From: Irineochytrium annulatum
Taxonomy: Eukaryota; Chytridiomycota; Chytridiomycetes; Chytridiales; Chytridiaceae
Direction of reading: 5' to 3'
DNA length: 11,040 nucleotides
Assembly (NCBI GenBank): GCA_027600665.1
Contig: JADGJL010001008.1
Location: 1 to 11,040, forward strand
Shown: positions 1 to 7,945 of the stretch, piece after piece
Layout of the letters: every line of letters starts with the position of its first letter
Position numbering within the stretch: position 1 is the stretch's first letter
Translations under genes and position numbers: made by a program
Notes under the pieces: model-generated
Databases searched by the model: none
What the model saw: the letters and a program-made list of their open reading frames with translations, nothing else
Told to the model about the DNA's origin: nothing

Positions 1-141
<141 letters not shown>

Positions 142-250
142 GGAGGCGTCTTCGTGTCGGGTGTCGGGCTGCCTGGGGGGGTGCTGGGTGCAACTTGCTG
201 TTTTTTCATGTACATCGACTGTTTCAGCGCTTCAATACAAATACTTGCCG

Positions 251-257
251 TATATAA
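251..257 (+). promoter_or_regulatory. TATA-like element or 3'-end efficiency element between H4 and MEF2
   Basis: TATATAA lies 110 bp after the H4 stop and 139 bp before the MEF2 ATG. It could be the TATA box of MEF2 or an AT-rich polyadenylation efficiency element of H4. The sequence does not decide between them. The rest of the 254-bp gap is T-rich with no other recognisable site. Confidence 0.3.
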
Positions 258-395
258 CTTTGTGCTGTTATTAAGTTCTTATTACCCTATTTTTGTGGCT
301 GATTTAACGCCACTTGCCTTTTTGTTCAATTGTCGTTAGTGTATTTCCTTCGATTTTTTTGGTCCAAGTCTGGAATTGTCTTCTTCATTTTTCGC

Positions 396-3114
396 ATGCA
401 ACTGCCTGGACTCGCCAGGGCGTGTTCGCTCCTGGCATCTCGACGGGCATTATCAATAGTCGACGTCATCCCTCCTATTCATGCCCGTTCCCAACACGTG
501 TTCCCACAGCGGCCTGCCCTCTCCCGGCGCGATCATTCCGCGACGTTCACCACCACATCATCTCTGCGGGCCGAGAACGCGTCGGCCTCGTCCCGGCACG
601 CCGACTTTCCCGTCGAGAAGATACGCAACATTGGTATCATCGCCCATATCGACGCAGGGAAGACAACGACGACCGAGCGGATGCTCTACTACGCAGGCTA
701 CACCACGCGTATCGGCGGTGCGTCTTTCCTCCTTTGACTTATCACCCGGTACGTATGCGCCAACTCACTCTCATGCACCAGACGTCGACGATGGCTCCAC
801 CGTCACCGACTACCTCCCGTCCGAGCGCGCCCGCGGCATCACCATCACCTCAGCCTGCATCCCCTTACTCTGGCACTCCCACCGCCTCAACCTCATCGAC
901 ACCCCCGGTCACATCGACTTCACCATTGAGGTCGAGCGATCCATCCGCGTGCTGGACGGCTGCATCGTCATCCTCGATGGCGTGCGGGGCGTCGAGGCGC
1001 AGACCGAGCGCGTCTGGCTGCAGGCGAACCGCTACGGTCTTCCGAGGGTGTGCTTTGTGAACAAGATGGATCGGGAGGGCGCCAGCCTGAGCAGGGCGAT
1101 CACGACGATGGAGCACCGGTTGACCGGGTTCGGGGAGTTCGTGGTGCTGCAGCTTCCGCTGGTGATGGATGGGTCGCACAGTGTGTATGGCCACGCGAGC
1201 GGCGGGGACGGGCTGGAAGGGGTAGTCGATCTCGTGACTTTTGAGAGCGTGCGGTTTGATAAGGTGGATACGGGGGCGGTCGTGGAGCGGCGGCCGTTGG
1301 TGAAGGAAGAGGTTGGGGAACGGTTATGGGAGGAGAGCGGGAAGGCGAGGGCGCAGCTGGTGGAGAAGCTTGCGGCGGCGGGGGATGATGCGATCGTTGA
1401 GGCGTTTTTGGAGGCGGATGGGGATCATGCGAAGGTGGAGGCTAAAGAGATTAAAGAAGCGTTGAGGAGGCTTACGGTAGCCGGGAAGGTGGTGCCCGTG
1501 CTAATGGGCGCCGCGTTTAGGAACTTGGGCGTGCAGCCGGTAATGGATGCCGTCTTGGATTACCTACCGTCGCCGGACGAACGGCCGCCTGTGCTGGCGT
1601 GGCGGATGGTTGAGGATGACACTGTTGGAAGTAGGTCCACAGCGACGAAGGGGAAGAAGCGGAACAGCACCAGGTCTGTCGCGCTCCGGCGGGAGGATGT
1701 GCCGGTTAAAGTCACGGACTCGCGTACGGTCGCCCTGGCGTTCAAGGTGATTCATGACGAGAAGCGTGGCGCCCTCGTCTTCGTCCGCGTCTACTCCGGC
1801 CGCGTCGACGCCCGCGCCTCGCTGTATAACGCGACCCGCGGCGGCGCGGACGCGAAGGAGAAGTGCCACAAGGTGCTCCAGATGTACGCGGACGACCTTG
1901 AGGAACTCGGAGCCGTCACGGCGGGGAACATCGCGTGCCTCGTCGGGCTGCAGCACGCCCGGACCGGTGATACTTTGTTGTTGGCTCAGGAGGCACGAGC
2001 ACCGACGGCCGCGATCCAGTTGGACAATATCCCCGTGCCGCCGCCCGTGTTCGTGCGCTCCGTCGAGCCGATGTCGGGCGCGGACGCTGGGAAGTTGGAG
2101 AAGGCGCTGCAGGCGCTCGTAAGAGAGGATCCCTCGCTCGTCGTAACGGAGGACCCCGAAACGCGGCAGACGCTGCTGGCGGGGATGGGGGAGCTCCATC
2201 TGGAGATCGCGGGGGAGAGACTGAGGGACGTGCATAGGTGTGAGGCGAGGCTCGGGAAGGTGATGATTTCGTACCGCGAGACGGTTCCTGTGGACGCTGG
2301 GGCCTTGGAGGGCCGGTTTGTGAATGACAAAGAAACATTTGGGAAACGGGCGTGGTGCGAGGTCGCGATACGGGTGGAGGGCATCGAGGACGATGAGGGT
2401 GTTGAGTCGGAGGGCGTCATCGGCGTGCCGGAGGACGGGGAGGACGCCAACGATGTGCGGATTGCGTTCAATTGGGCTGAAGGCGTGTTCCCTTCGGCGC
2501 TGGGCACCCAGCCGCATCCGAGCGGGAAGGGTTACGTGAGGACTGCACCGCCGCTGTACCCGACGCTCGGGGAACTTGAGTCCGCCTTGCTGGAGGGTTG
2601 CAGGACGGGACTTATGGGCGGGCCCGTACTCGGCTTCCCGCTGGCGAACGTCCGCGTTACCGTTACAGACCTGAAGCTTCAGGGTCCCGACGTAACGTCC
2701 ACGGGCGCCGTGCGGGCAGCGGTGACGCGGTGTTTGATGCGGACGCTTAAAGGCCAATCTCATAACGCGTCCGCGACGGCGTGCAAGATGCTGGAGCCGG
2801 TGATGAGGGTTTCCGTGACGGTGCCGGAGCGGTACCTAGGAGTTGTGACGAAGGATATGACGGGTACAAGGAGAGGGGATGTCGTCTCGGTCCAGGCGCT
2901 GCATGACGGCCGGAGCGGCGGTGTCAGAGGGGACGCGAGTTATGAGGCGCATGTTATGGAGGCAGTCGTGCCGTTGGGGTCACTAGTGGGTTACTCGACG
3001 GGGCTCAGAGGCCTCACGGCGGGGACGGGTGCCTTCACGATGCGGTTGATCGGATATAGGTTGATGGCTGGGGATCGGGAGGCGGCTGTCATAAAGGAGA
3101 TGCGCGGTTACTGA
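396..3114 (+). CDS. MEF2: Mitochondrial elongation factor G2 / ribosome-releasing factor 2 (translational GTPase)
   Basis: Two exons, 396-717 and 782-3114, join to give 884 residues. The 64-nt intron (718-781, gtgcgt...ccag) is phase 1 and its removal restores [11 protein letters not shown]. The ATG at 396 is the first in-frame ATG and opens an Arg/Ser/Ala-rich presequence with no acidic residue in the first 20, as expected for mitochondrial import. The GTPase motifs are complete: AHIDAGKT (83-90), RGIT (125-128), DTPGH (147-151), NKMD (201-204) and GAA (350-352). Domain IV begins near VMISYRETV (601) with [10 protein letters not shown] further on, and domain V near LEPVMRV (778). The switch I sequence VDDGSTVTD is typical of GFM2/Mef2 and unlike EF-G1. 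Known family role: works with mitochondrial RRF to split post-termination mitoribosomes, rather than in translocation. Lineage-specific insertions are a basic Ser/Arg stretch (about 389-412) and an acidic stretch (about 640-665). The stop lies 219 bp before the next gene. Confidence 0.95.
718..781 (+). other. Spliceosomal intron in MEF2
   Basis: Donor gtgcgt and acceptor caccag bound a 64-nt intron. Reading through it would put a stop (TGA at 735-737) a few codons after the Gly codons and lose switch I. Splicing joins G|AC into the conserved Asp of GDVDDG. Confidence 0.9.
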
Positions 3115-3333
3115 CACGGTTGTTGCTGAATTTTTTCTTCCTGCATGCTTATTCAACGATACCTTGACCTTTAATACGTATGCTGCTGCTGCCAGAATGC
3201 GACTCGATGCCATTTCATATTTACCAGTAGATTTACCCCGCTAACTTCATGCGAGGGGGGACGAAACCCTTTCATTCAAAAGAGCTTCTAAAATCTGCAC
3301 ATACCCTCGATAAGCGAGAGATTCTCACCAACG

Positions 3334-4858
3334 ATGTTCTCGCGCGCGAGCCTTGGGTCAGCTTCCGCCGCGCTCTTCACCCTTCGCTTCCCGCCTCCAT
3401 CGAGCGCTGGGGATGAGAAGGAGGTGAGTCTGCTGACGGGCGTTTGGATCTCCGTCGGTGGCGAGGTCCAAGCTTACCGCATTCCACCTTCCAACAGGCG
3501 CTCGCAATGGCTTTTCTTCAGGCCGAAATCTCCATCCCGGACACACGCGAGGCCCTCGTCTACAACGTGGGCCTGAAACTGGCGGAGTGCATCGCGCGCC
3601 TTGAGGCCCTCCACGGTCGCCTCGCCAGGCTGGACGCCACGTTCGCCCAATGCGTCCTGCAAATTGGGAGGGAGGCTGGAGTGGATGTGGAGCTGTTTGG
3701 GTTGGATGGGAGGGACATCGGCTTGGGGATCGAGTCGGGGACTGTTGCAGAGGAAATTTTATTCTGGGATGCGGCCGCGGAGTGTTTGAAGGAGGTCGCA
3801 TTTGAAGAGTATAAGGAGAAGGAGGAGGGGGAGGGGAATGGGAAGCAGGTCGCGGTAGATGACGGACCTGTTGAGGAAGATGTTGACGCGGCTGGAGAAT
3901 TCGTGGTGGCCGAGGAATGGAGCGACGATGAGGAGGAGCCGCTGAAGATGAAGGGGCGTCGACTTTCGACCGAGGGCGAGGTTGTCAGTGACCGGCTTAA
4001 GAGGCCCACGCACGACAAGAGCGTGGTTGACGACGAGGTCGGCGTCGAGGAGGGCCACGCCAATATTGAGCGCCGTGAGCGCGAGCTGGCGGACGCCATG
4101 GGTGGGAAAGACGATGTGCAGACGGCTATAAGGGCAGAGGAGGACGTAGCTATCAATAACGAGCTTGAGGTCGACGCCAGGTCGGACGCGGACGACTTTG
4201 TGGAGGTCTGCCCGATATGCGTCGGACCCCTTGATGAGCACTACAACCACCCGCTCTGCCGCCACTGCCAGACTCGCTGTTGCATCTCCTGCATCGGTGA
4301 CCTCATCACAAAGGACCGGCATAGGTTGCCCTTTACCTGCCCGGGGAAGAACTGCCATGGCGCAATCGGTCTCGAAGAAATCATCGCGGCCACGTCAGGC
4401 GCCGCGCCCGGGTCACCCCCTCGCGTGTTGAAGTATGTGCGGGTCGGGAGGAGGCTGGAGGTGCTTAGTGAAGGGAGGGGGATCGTATGCCCGGACGCCA
4501 AGTGCCGTGGAGTCGTGATGCTGAAGGGTGGGGATGTGAGGATGGCCAACTGCGACGTGTGCGACAAGCTGACGTGCCTGGGCTGCGGACACGCGGTTGT
4601 CGTTGTTGATCAGGAGGACTGGGAGGTTGTTTCTGACGAGGGGGATGATGACATGTCGGTATTTTTCTTCCTATTCTATTCGTCTTTCCTCCTGTGTTGT
4701 CTAACTCAGCACATTTACAGGAAGAAGTGCGGTCTTTGCGGAACCAGGAATGCCTAGCGTCTCATGTACATACACGTCCAGGGTCGTTTTTTTTCTCAAC
4801 TGATGCTCGAATTGGTGGAATTGGCATAACCAAGAGTATTTACACATCCGCAACTTAG
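3334..4858 (+). CDS. Uncharacterised RING/IBR-type zinc-binding protein
   Basis: Proposed exons are 3334-3423, 3498-4658 and 4721-4858, giving 462 residues. The first intron (74 nt, gtgagt...caacag) is in phase 0. The second (62 nt, gtattt, branch CTAAC at 4701-4705, tttacag) is U-rich and would otherwise encode a run of Phe/Leu/Cys. Residues about 34-90 look helical and are not recognised. Residues about 110-265 are strongly acidic and low-complexity. A RING-like cluster starts at CPIC (Cys268, Cys271), continues through CRHCQTRCCISC and ends with CPGKNC. An IBR-like cluster follows with Cys361, 366, 382, 385, 390 and 393 in C-x4-C-x15-C-x2-C-x4-C-x2-C spacing. This resembles the first two modules of RBR ubiquitin ligases, but no RING2 with a catalytic Cys is present. 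E3 activity is therefore only inferred. Without the second splice the protein would stop at 4757 (449 residues). Translation could also start at the ATG at 3507. The gene is convergent with OLE1. Confidence 0.72.
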
Positions 4859-4865
4859 CATAAGC

Positions 4866-4880
4866 TGCGAAATTTTCGCA
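4866..4880. repeat. Short inverted repeat after the RING/IBR gene stop
   Basis: TGCGAAA and TTTCGCA flank a single T, forming a 15-bp near-perfect palindrome 8 bp after the proposed stop codon at 4858. It could fold as a small 3'UTR hairpin with a four- or five-base loop. No function can be assigned. Confidence 0.35.
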
Positions 4881-4894
4881 AACTTGCTATTATC

Positions 4895-4915
4895 GAAAAT
4901 ATATGTATATAATTT
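4895..4915 (+). terminator. Probable polyadenylation efficiency element of the RING/IBR gene
   Basis: An AT-rich block contains overlapping TATGTA and TATATA hexamers, the class of upstream efficiency elements used by fungal 3'-end processing. It lies 44-54 bp after the proposed stop, in the 276-bp gap between two convergent genes. No AATAAA is seen nearby. Confidence 0.4.
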
Positions 4916-5134
4916 GATTGTTTACACGTCGTGTCCTTCACGAAGTCTCAAAACGGCAAGTAAAAGGTCACAGAAATCGATGTTAAGGGTCTAGCTAGAG
5001 GCTGCACAGAGCCGTGCGATGAGTAGGCGGAGATAACGAGGGAATACTATCGTAAAATGACCCAAGAAACGCTTTTCATAAAGCTTTCATCCCATTCATA
5101 CATGCTGAAGAGGGTTGCAATGGAACCGCACCCC

Positions 5135-6580
5135 TTACTCCTCCTTCGCCCTAAGCTCGGCGGGCACCTCGTCTTTGAGCGTAGCCCACCGCATGCTGGT
5201 CATGAGATTCCGCGCCGCGTTTGAGTGGTTGTAGATGGCGCCGTTGAAGCTCTCAGTCATGTCGCGGCCGATACCGGCGCGCAGGAAGCCGCGGCCGCCG
5301 GGATGATCATCCATGAACTTAGTGACGTCGTACACGATGCCTTCGATGATCAGGAGCTCTCGGTTCGACGATTCGATCTCGGCTTGCACTGTTAATGAAA
5401 ATGGTCAGTTTCACGCGCGTCGAAAGAGAAGCGGGGAAATATATACCTTCTTTGAACGACTTGGCCGGCAAGCTCTCAAGCGGCACACCCCAAGACAGGC
5501 TCTTCTTCACCTCCGCAATCTTCTTCTCCTGCATTAGCACCCTCCCCTTCTGGATCTCGTTCTCCGGGAACTGCTTCAGCCCATAAGTCAGCCCAAACAA
5601 GCTCGCGATCCAGATGGTCCACTTGGTAGGGTCGTACTGCCACCACTGGATGGCGTTGCGGTAGTCCATCGGGAACTCGTGGTGGAAGTTGTGGTAGCCC
5701 TCGCCGAGGGTCATGAGGGCCGTGAAGAAGTGGTCACGGGGAGTGCGGCGGTCGTCGTACGTGTGCTCGCCGAGGTAGTGCGCCAGGGAGTTGACGCAGA
5801 AGGTCGCGTGGTGGACGAAGATGAGGCGGACCACGCCGGCGTAGAAGTAGCCGCCCGCGAAGTCGCCCCAGCCGAGGCCGGCGATGATTGTGGGCAGGAC
5901 GAAGGCCATGAGGGACGCGACGCTGTCATCACGCAAGATTAGATCAACGCGTCGCAACATCGTCACCATAAAACGAGGACGCACCCAAGGTAGTTCTTGT
6001 GCTGCCACATAATCATCGGGTCCTTGTTCAAGTCGCTGATGTCGACCCTGCCAATCTTCCCCTTATCCTGCTTCATCAGCATCCACCCCATGTGGGACCA
6101 CCATAGCCCGTTCTGCGCGCCATAGGGGTCCTTGGCCGTGTCCGTAAAGCGGTGGTGCGCGCGGTGGTCCCGGCACCACCACCGGATCGAGCCCTCGAAC
6201 GCCCCCGAGGACGCAAGCATCAGGACGTATTGGAAGGGGCGGGAGGCCTCGTAGGAGCGGTGCGCCCAGTACCGGTGGTTGCCTGTTGAAGGAGCAAAGG
6301 GGTTAGGAAACACTAACAAGCGGAGCGCGTTTGCGGGTTGATTCAGCTGAACGTACCAGCTGTGATGCCGAGGCCTGTGAAGAAGTACCAGAGGACGGAG
6401 AACACGAGGGTCTTCCACTGCAACGGCACCGTGAGGATGCCGTACAGGCCGATCATAGGCGTGCCGAGCAGGAGGACGGCATGAAGCCAGTTAATGTCTG
6501 ATAGCTGTGGAACGTGGTCAGGCGGACAAGATACATGCGCGTTAAACAAACGCGCTCACCTTGATGGAGCTCAGGAGCAT
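5135..6580 (-). CDS. OLE1: Delta-9 stearoyl-CoA desaturase with C-terminal cytochrome b5 domain
   Basis: Five exons, in transcript order 6560-6580, 6357-6504, 5985-6282, 5447-5922 and 5135-5388, give 398 residues. The introns are 55, 74, 62 and 58 nt, all GT-AG. The enzyme puts the first double bond into palmitoyl- and stearoyl-CoA in the ER membrane. All diiron-binding histidine boxes are present: HRYWAH (His59-64), HRAHH (His96, 99, 100) and HNFHH (His233, 236, 237), plus NSLAH (His204). Hydrophobic segments precede box I and follow box II. The cytochrome b5 module has the heme ligand motif HPGG (His343) and a second ligand in YNHSN (His369); it supplies electrons in cis. The last intron separates the two modules. 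The start ATG at 6580 lies 65 bp from a TATA box, but leaves only about 10 residues before the conserved INW, short for the family. The frame stays open upstream to an ATG at 6844, across that TATA box, so a longer N-terminus is possible but less likely. Residue 58 is Asn where Tyr or Ala is usual. Confidence 0.94.
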
Positions 6581-6644
6581 GGCGGTCGGCGGGATGGAGC
6601 AGCGAGCAGGTTGAATGAGTGGAGGAAATTGGTGATGAGGCCGG

Positions 6645-6650
6645 TATATA
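6645..6650 (-). promoter_or_regulatory. TATA box of OLE1
   Basis: On the minus strand the sequence reads CTATATACC, 65 bp upstream of the proposed OLE1 ATG at 6580. The spacing suits a start of transcription about 30 bp before the ATG. It is the main evidence for choosing the short N-terminus over the upstream in-frame ATG at 6844. Confidence 0.55.
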
Positions 6651-6777
6651 GGAGCGGGCTGTTCATATGGGGCTGCGGAAGTGTTCCGGGCAGAGGATAA
6701 ATGCCGGTATGGGGTCGGAGCTTTCCGGGCTTCAATACAGGGTAAACGGGCTAGAAAGTGCTGGCGTGGCCAGCGCG

Positions 6778-6829
6778 TCCGCCGGAGTGAAGGGCCGGAA
6801 GCGCTGGGTTGCCGGCGGAACGTCCGGAC
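6778..6829. promoter_or_regulatory. Inverted repeat and CCGG-core cluster upstream of OLE1
   Basis: TCCGCCGG (6778-6785) is repeated in perfect inverted orientation as CCGGCGGA (6812-6819) with 26 bp between. It is followed by the 8-bp palindrome GTCCGGAC (6822-6829). More CCGG cores lie at about 6685, 6703, 6724 and 6795. CGG/CCG half-sites are the usual targets of fungal Zn2Cys6 regulators. The position, about 200-250 bp upstream of the OLE1 start, fits an upstream activating region. Regulator identity is unknown. Confidence 0.4.
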
Positions 6830-6945
6830 ATTGACTTTTCCCATTTATCCCGTGCGCCACCTGCGCCACACATCGATAACTCCTTGAAACAGTTAGCTAC
6901 AAAAACGCCGATTGTTCTCGTAAAAGAATAAAGCCACATGTATTA

Positions 6946-6958
6946 TTTTTTTTTTTTT
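6946..6958. promoter_or_regulatory. Poly(dA:dT) tract upstream of OLE1
   Basis: Thirteen consecutive T on the plus strand, about 370 bp upstream of OLE1. Such tracts commonly exclude nucleosomes in fungal promoters. It marks the likely outer edge of the OLE1 promoter. Confidence 0.4.
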
Positions 6959-6959
6959 A

Positions 6960-7565
6960 TCATGCGTTTTTTGGTTGCATCTTCTTGCGACGTTCTTGGA
7001 GACTAACAATGGAGTCGGACCGCCGTGAACCAACTTAACCATTCCAGTAGGAATGCGCATAAGCTGTATATCATACGCAAAAGTCGTACTTTTATTCTTT
7101 CGTGTTAAGATGGGGAACCTTGGAAAGCAAAACTTTAAAATCTGCAGGGACAGAAAGAGTCACCAGAGTAGGGCTGGAGCTGAAACATCTCTCGAACATG
7201 GATAAAGGTCAATTAATCGTATGGGTGGCCATGGAGCCCAAAGGTATCCTCACGTAAGGCGAGTGCAAGACGCTAAATCTTTCCCTTGCTTATCCATGGC
7301 TATTACCTCTTTGAACCAAACGTGCGTTGGGTTCTTCTCTGTTTAAAGCAACCCTGCACGGTTAGCGCTCGTCTGCAAGCGTGGCATAGTTGTAAGAAAC
7401 AATGAATGAAAGTGTGTGAAAGAAGTGGGCTCAAACATAAAGACGTGGCCTAAAACTTCACAAATCAAACCAGCATACCAAGGATGAATGATTAAAACGC
7501 ATCAAATAGATTATGAGCAGGAGAGAAAACGCGTCATCAACAATCAGCGTTGGGATGGCTTGAGG
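6960..7565. other. Intergenic DNA with no gene seen
   Basis: About 600 bp with stops in all frames, no conserved peptide, no tRNA A/B boxes and no terminal inverted repeats that I can find. It lies between the OLE1 promoter and the pyrimidine-rich leader near 7575, so it probably includes the promoter of the putative snoRNA host transcript. The open frame over 7488-7769 starts in this DNA but has no recognisable protein and runs through the intron and snoRNA candidate. Confidence 0.6.
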
Positions 7566-7709
7566 TGTGGCGCTCCGTTTCTTCTTCAAGCCGCTCCGAA
7601 GCCACTTCGCCATTTTCTTTCCCAGTCCGCGAACATCAATGGTGAGTTAAGCGCAGGCAAGGGCCGCCGTCGTTCTTTTCACCATTGCGCCCGTTGGTTC
7701 TTCCTGGAT

Positions 7710-7778
7710 GCGCGGAGAGTGATGATCGCATTTAAGCAACTTCTTTCCCCAACTTATCGACTCTGCTGAAATCTGCGC
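7710..7778 (+). ncRNA. Candidate C/D box snoRNA
   Basis: A C box GTGATGA (7719-7725) and a D box CTGA (7766-7769) are bracketed by a 7-bp terminal stem: GCGCGGA (7710-7716) with TCTGCGC (7772-7778), six Watson-Crick pairs and one G-U. Two nucleotides separate the stem from each box, giving the geometry needed for the kink-turn bound by Snu13 in C/D snoRNPs. Length is 69 nt, within the usual range. It sits 68 nt inside the donor and 163 nt before the acceptor of the putative 300-nt intron. No clear C' or D' box is seen. The guide would be the bases just upstream of the D box (CAACTTATCGACTCTG). I could not match that stretch to rRNA convincingly, so the target is unknown. C/D snoRNAs direct 2'-O-methylation by Nop1/fibrillarin. 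Confidence 0.5.
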
Positions 7779-7796
7779 TCCCCTTTACGGAGGGGA
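7779..7796 (+). repeat. Hairpin directly after the snoRNA candidate
   Basis: TCCCCT (7779-7784) pairs perfectly with AGGGGA (7791-7796) around the six-base loop TTACGG. It begins at the base following the proposed terminal stem. It may be a processing or exonuclease-blocking structure, or chance. Confidence 0.35.
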
Positions 7797-7945
7797 TGTA
7801 AACACTAAGCCAGTGACTCTTCTGACCCATTCGCATTCTTTGATAAATTTTTCGATGGAGGACTTCGACGCGCTCTGTGCCTCCCTCATTCTTTCGGATC
7901 TTTCCAATTGTTCATTCAGCTGACATTTTCTCTTCCGACAGGGTC

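Larger units (their letters stand above)
7575..7945 (+). ncRNA. Putative spliced snoRNA host transcript (5' part)
   Basis: A C/T-rich leader (about 7575-7625), like those of fungal ribosomal-protein mRNAs, leads to an ATG at 7639-7641. This is cut at once by a consensus donor gtgagt (7642). A 300-nt intron follows, with branch site CTGAC (7920-7924), a pyrimidine tract and acceptor cgacag ending at 7941. An intron directly after the start codon is a common layout of fungal ribosomal-protein genes, which often host snoRNAs. After the acceptor the joined frame reads Met-Gly-Arg-Glu-Tyr-Leu-Phe and then stops. A second donor-like GTGAGT at 7946 would leave a 4-nt exon. No ribosomal-protein sequence is seen downstream to 8830. 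It is therefore either a non-coding host or a decayed gene. The 5' end, 3' end and expression are not known. Confidence 0.4.

Noticed and set aside
314..1060. Long + strand open frame of 248 codons overlapping MEF2 exon 1
   Set aside because: It begins with TTG, not ATG, overlaps a clear conserved gene in another frame and is low-complexity Ser/Pro/Thr.
1564..2763. Antisense open frame of 399 codons across MEF2
   Set aside because: It lies opposite a conserved GTPase coding region with strong G/C third positions, which suppresses stops on the other strand. The peptide has no recognisable domain and is rich in Arg, Pro and His.
7180..7260. tRNA-like B box on the minus strand (GTTCGAGAG)
   Set aside because: No matching A box, acceptor stem or anticodon arm.
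7745..7766. Possible guide match to 5.8S rRNA (CGATAAGT, 8 nt)
   Set aside because: Only 8 pairs, and the pairing does not reach the position five bases upstream of the D box, so it would not direct methylation under the known rule.
7488..7769. Open frame of 93 codons in the gene-poor region
   Set aside because: No ATG-linked conserved peptide. It runs across the proposed splice donor and the snoRNA candidate.
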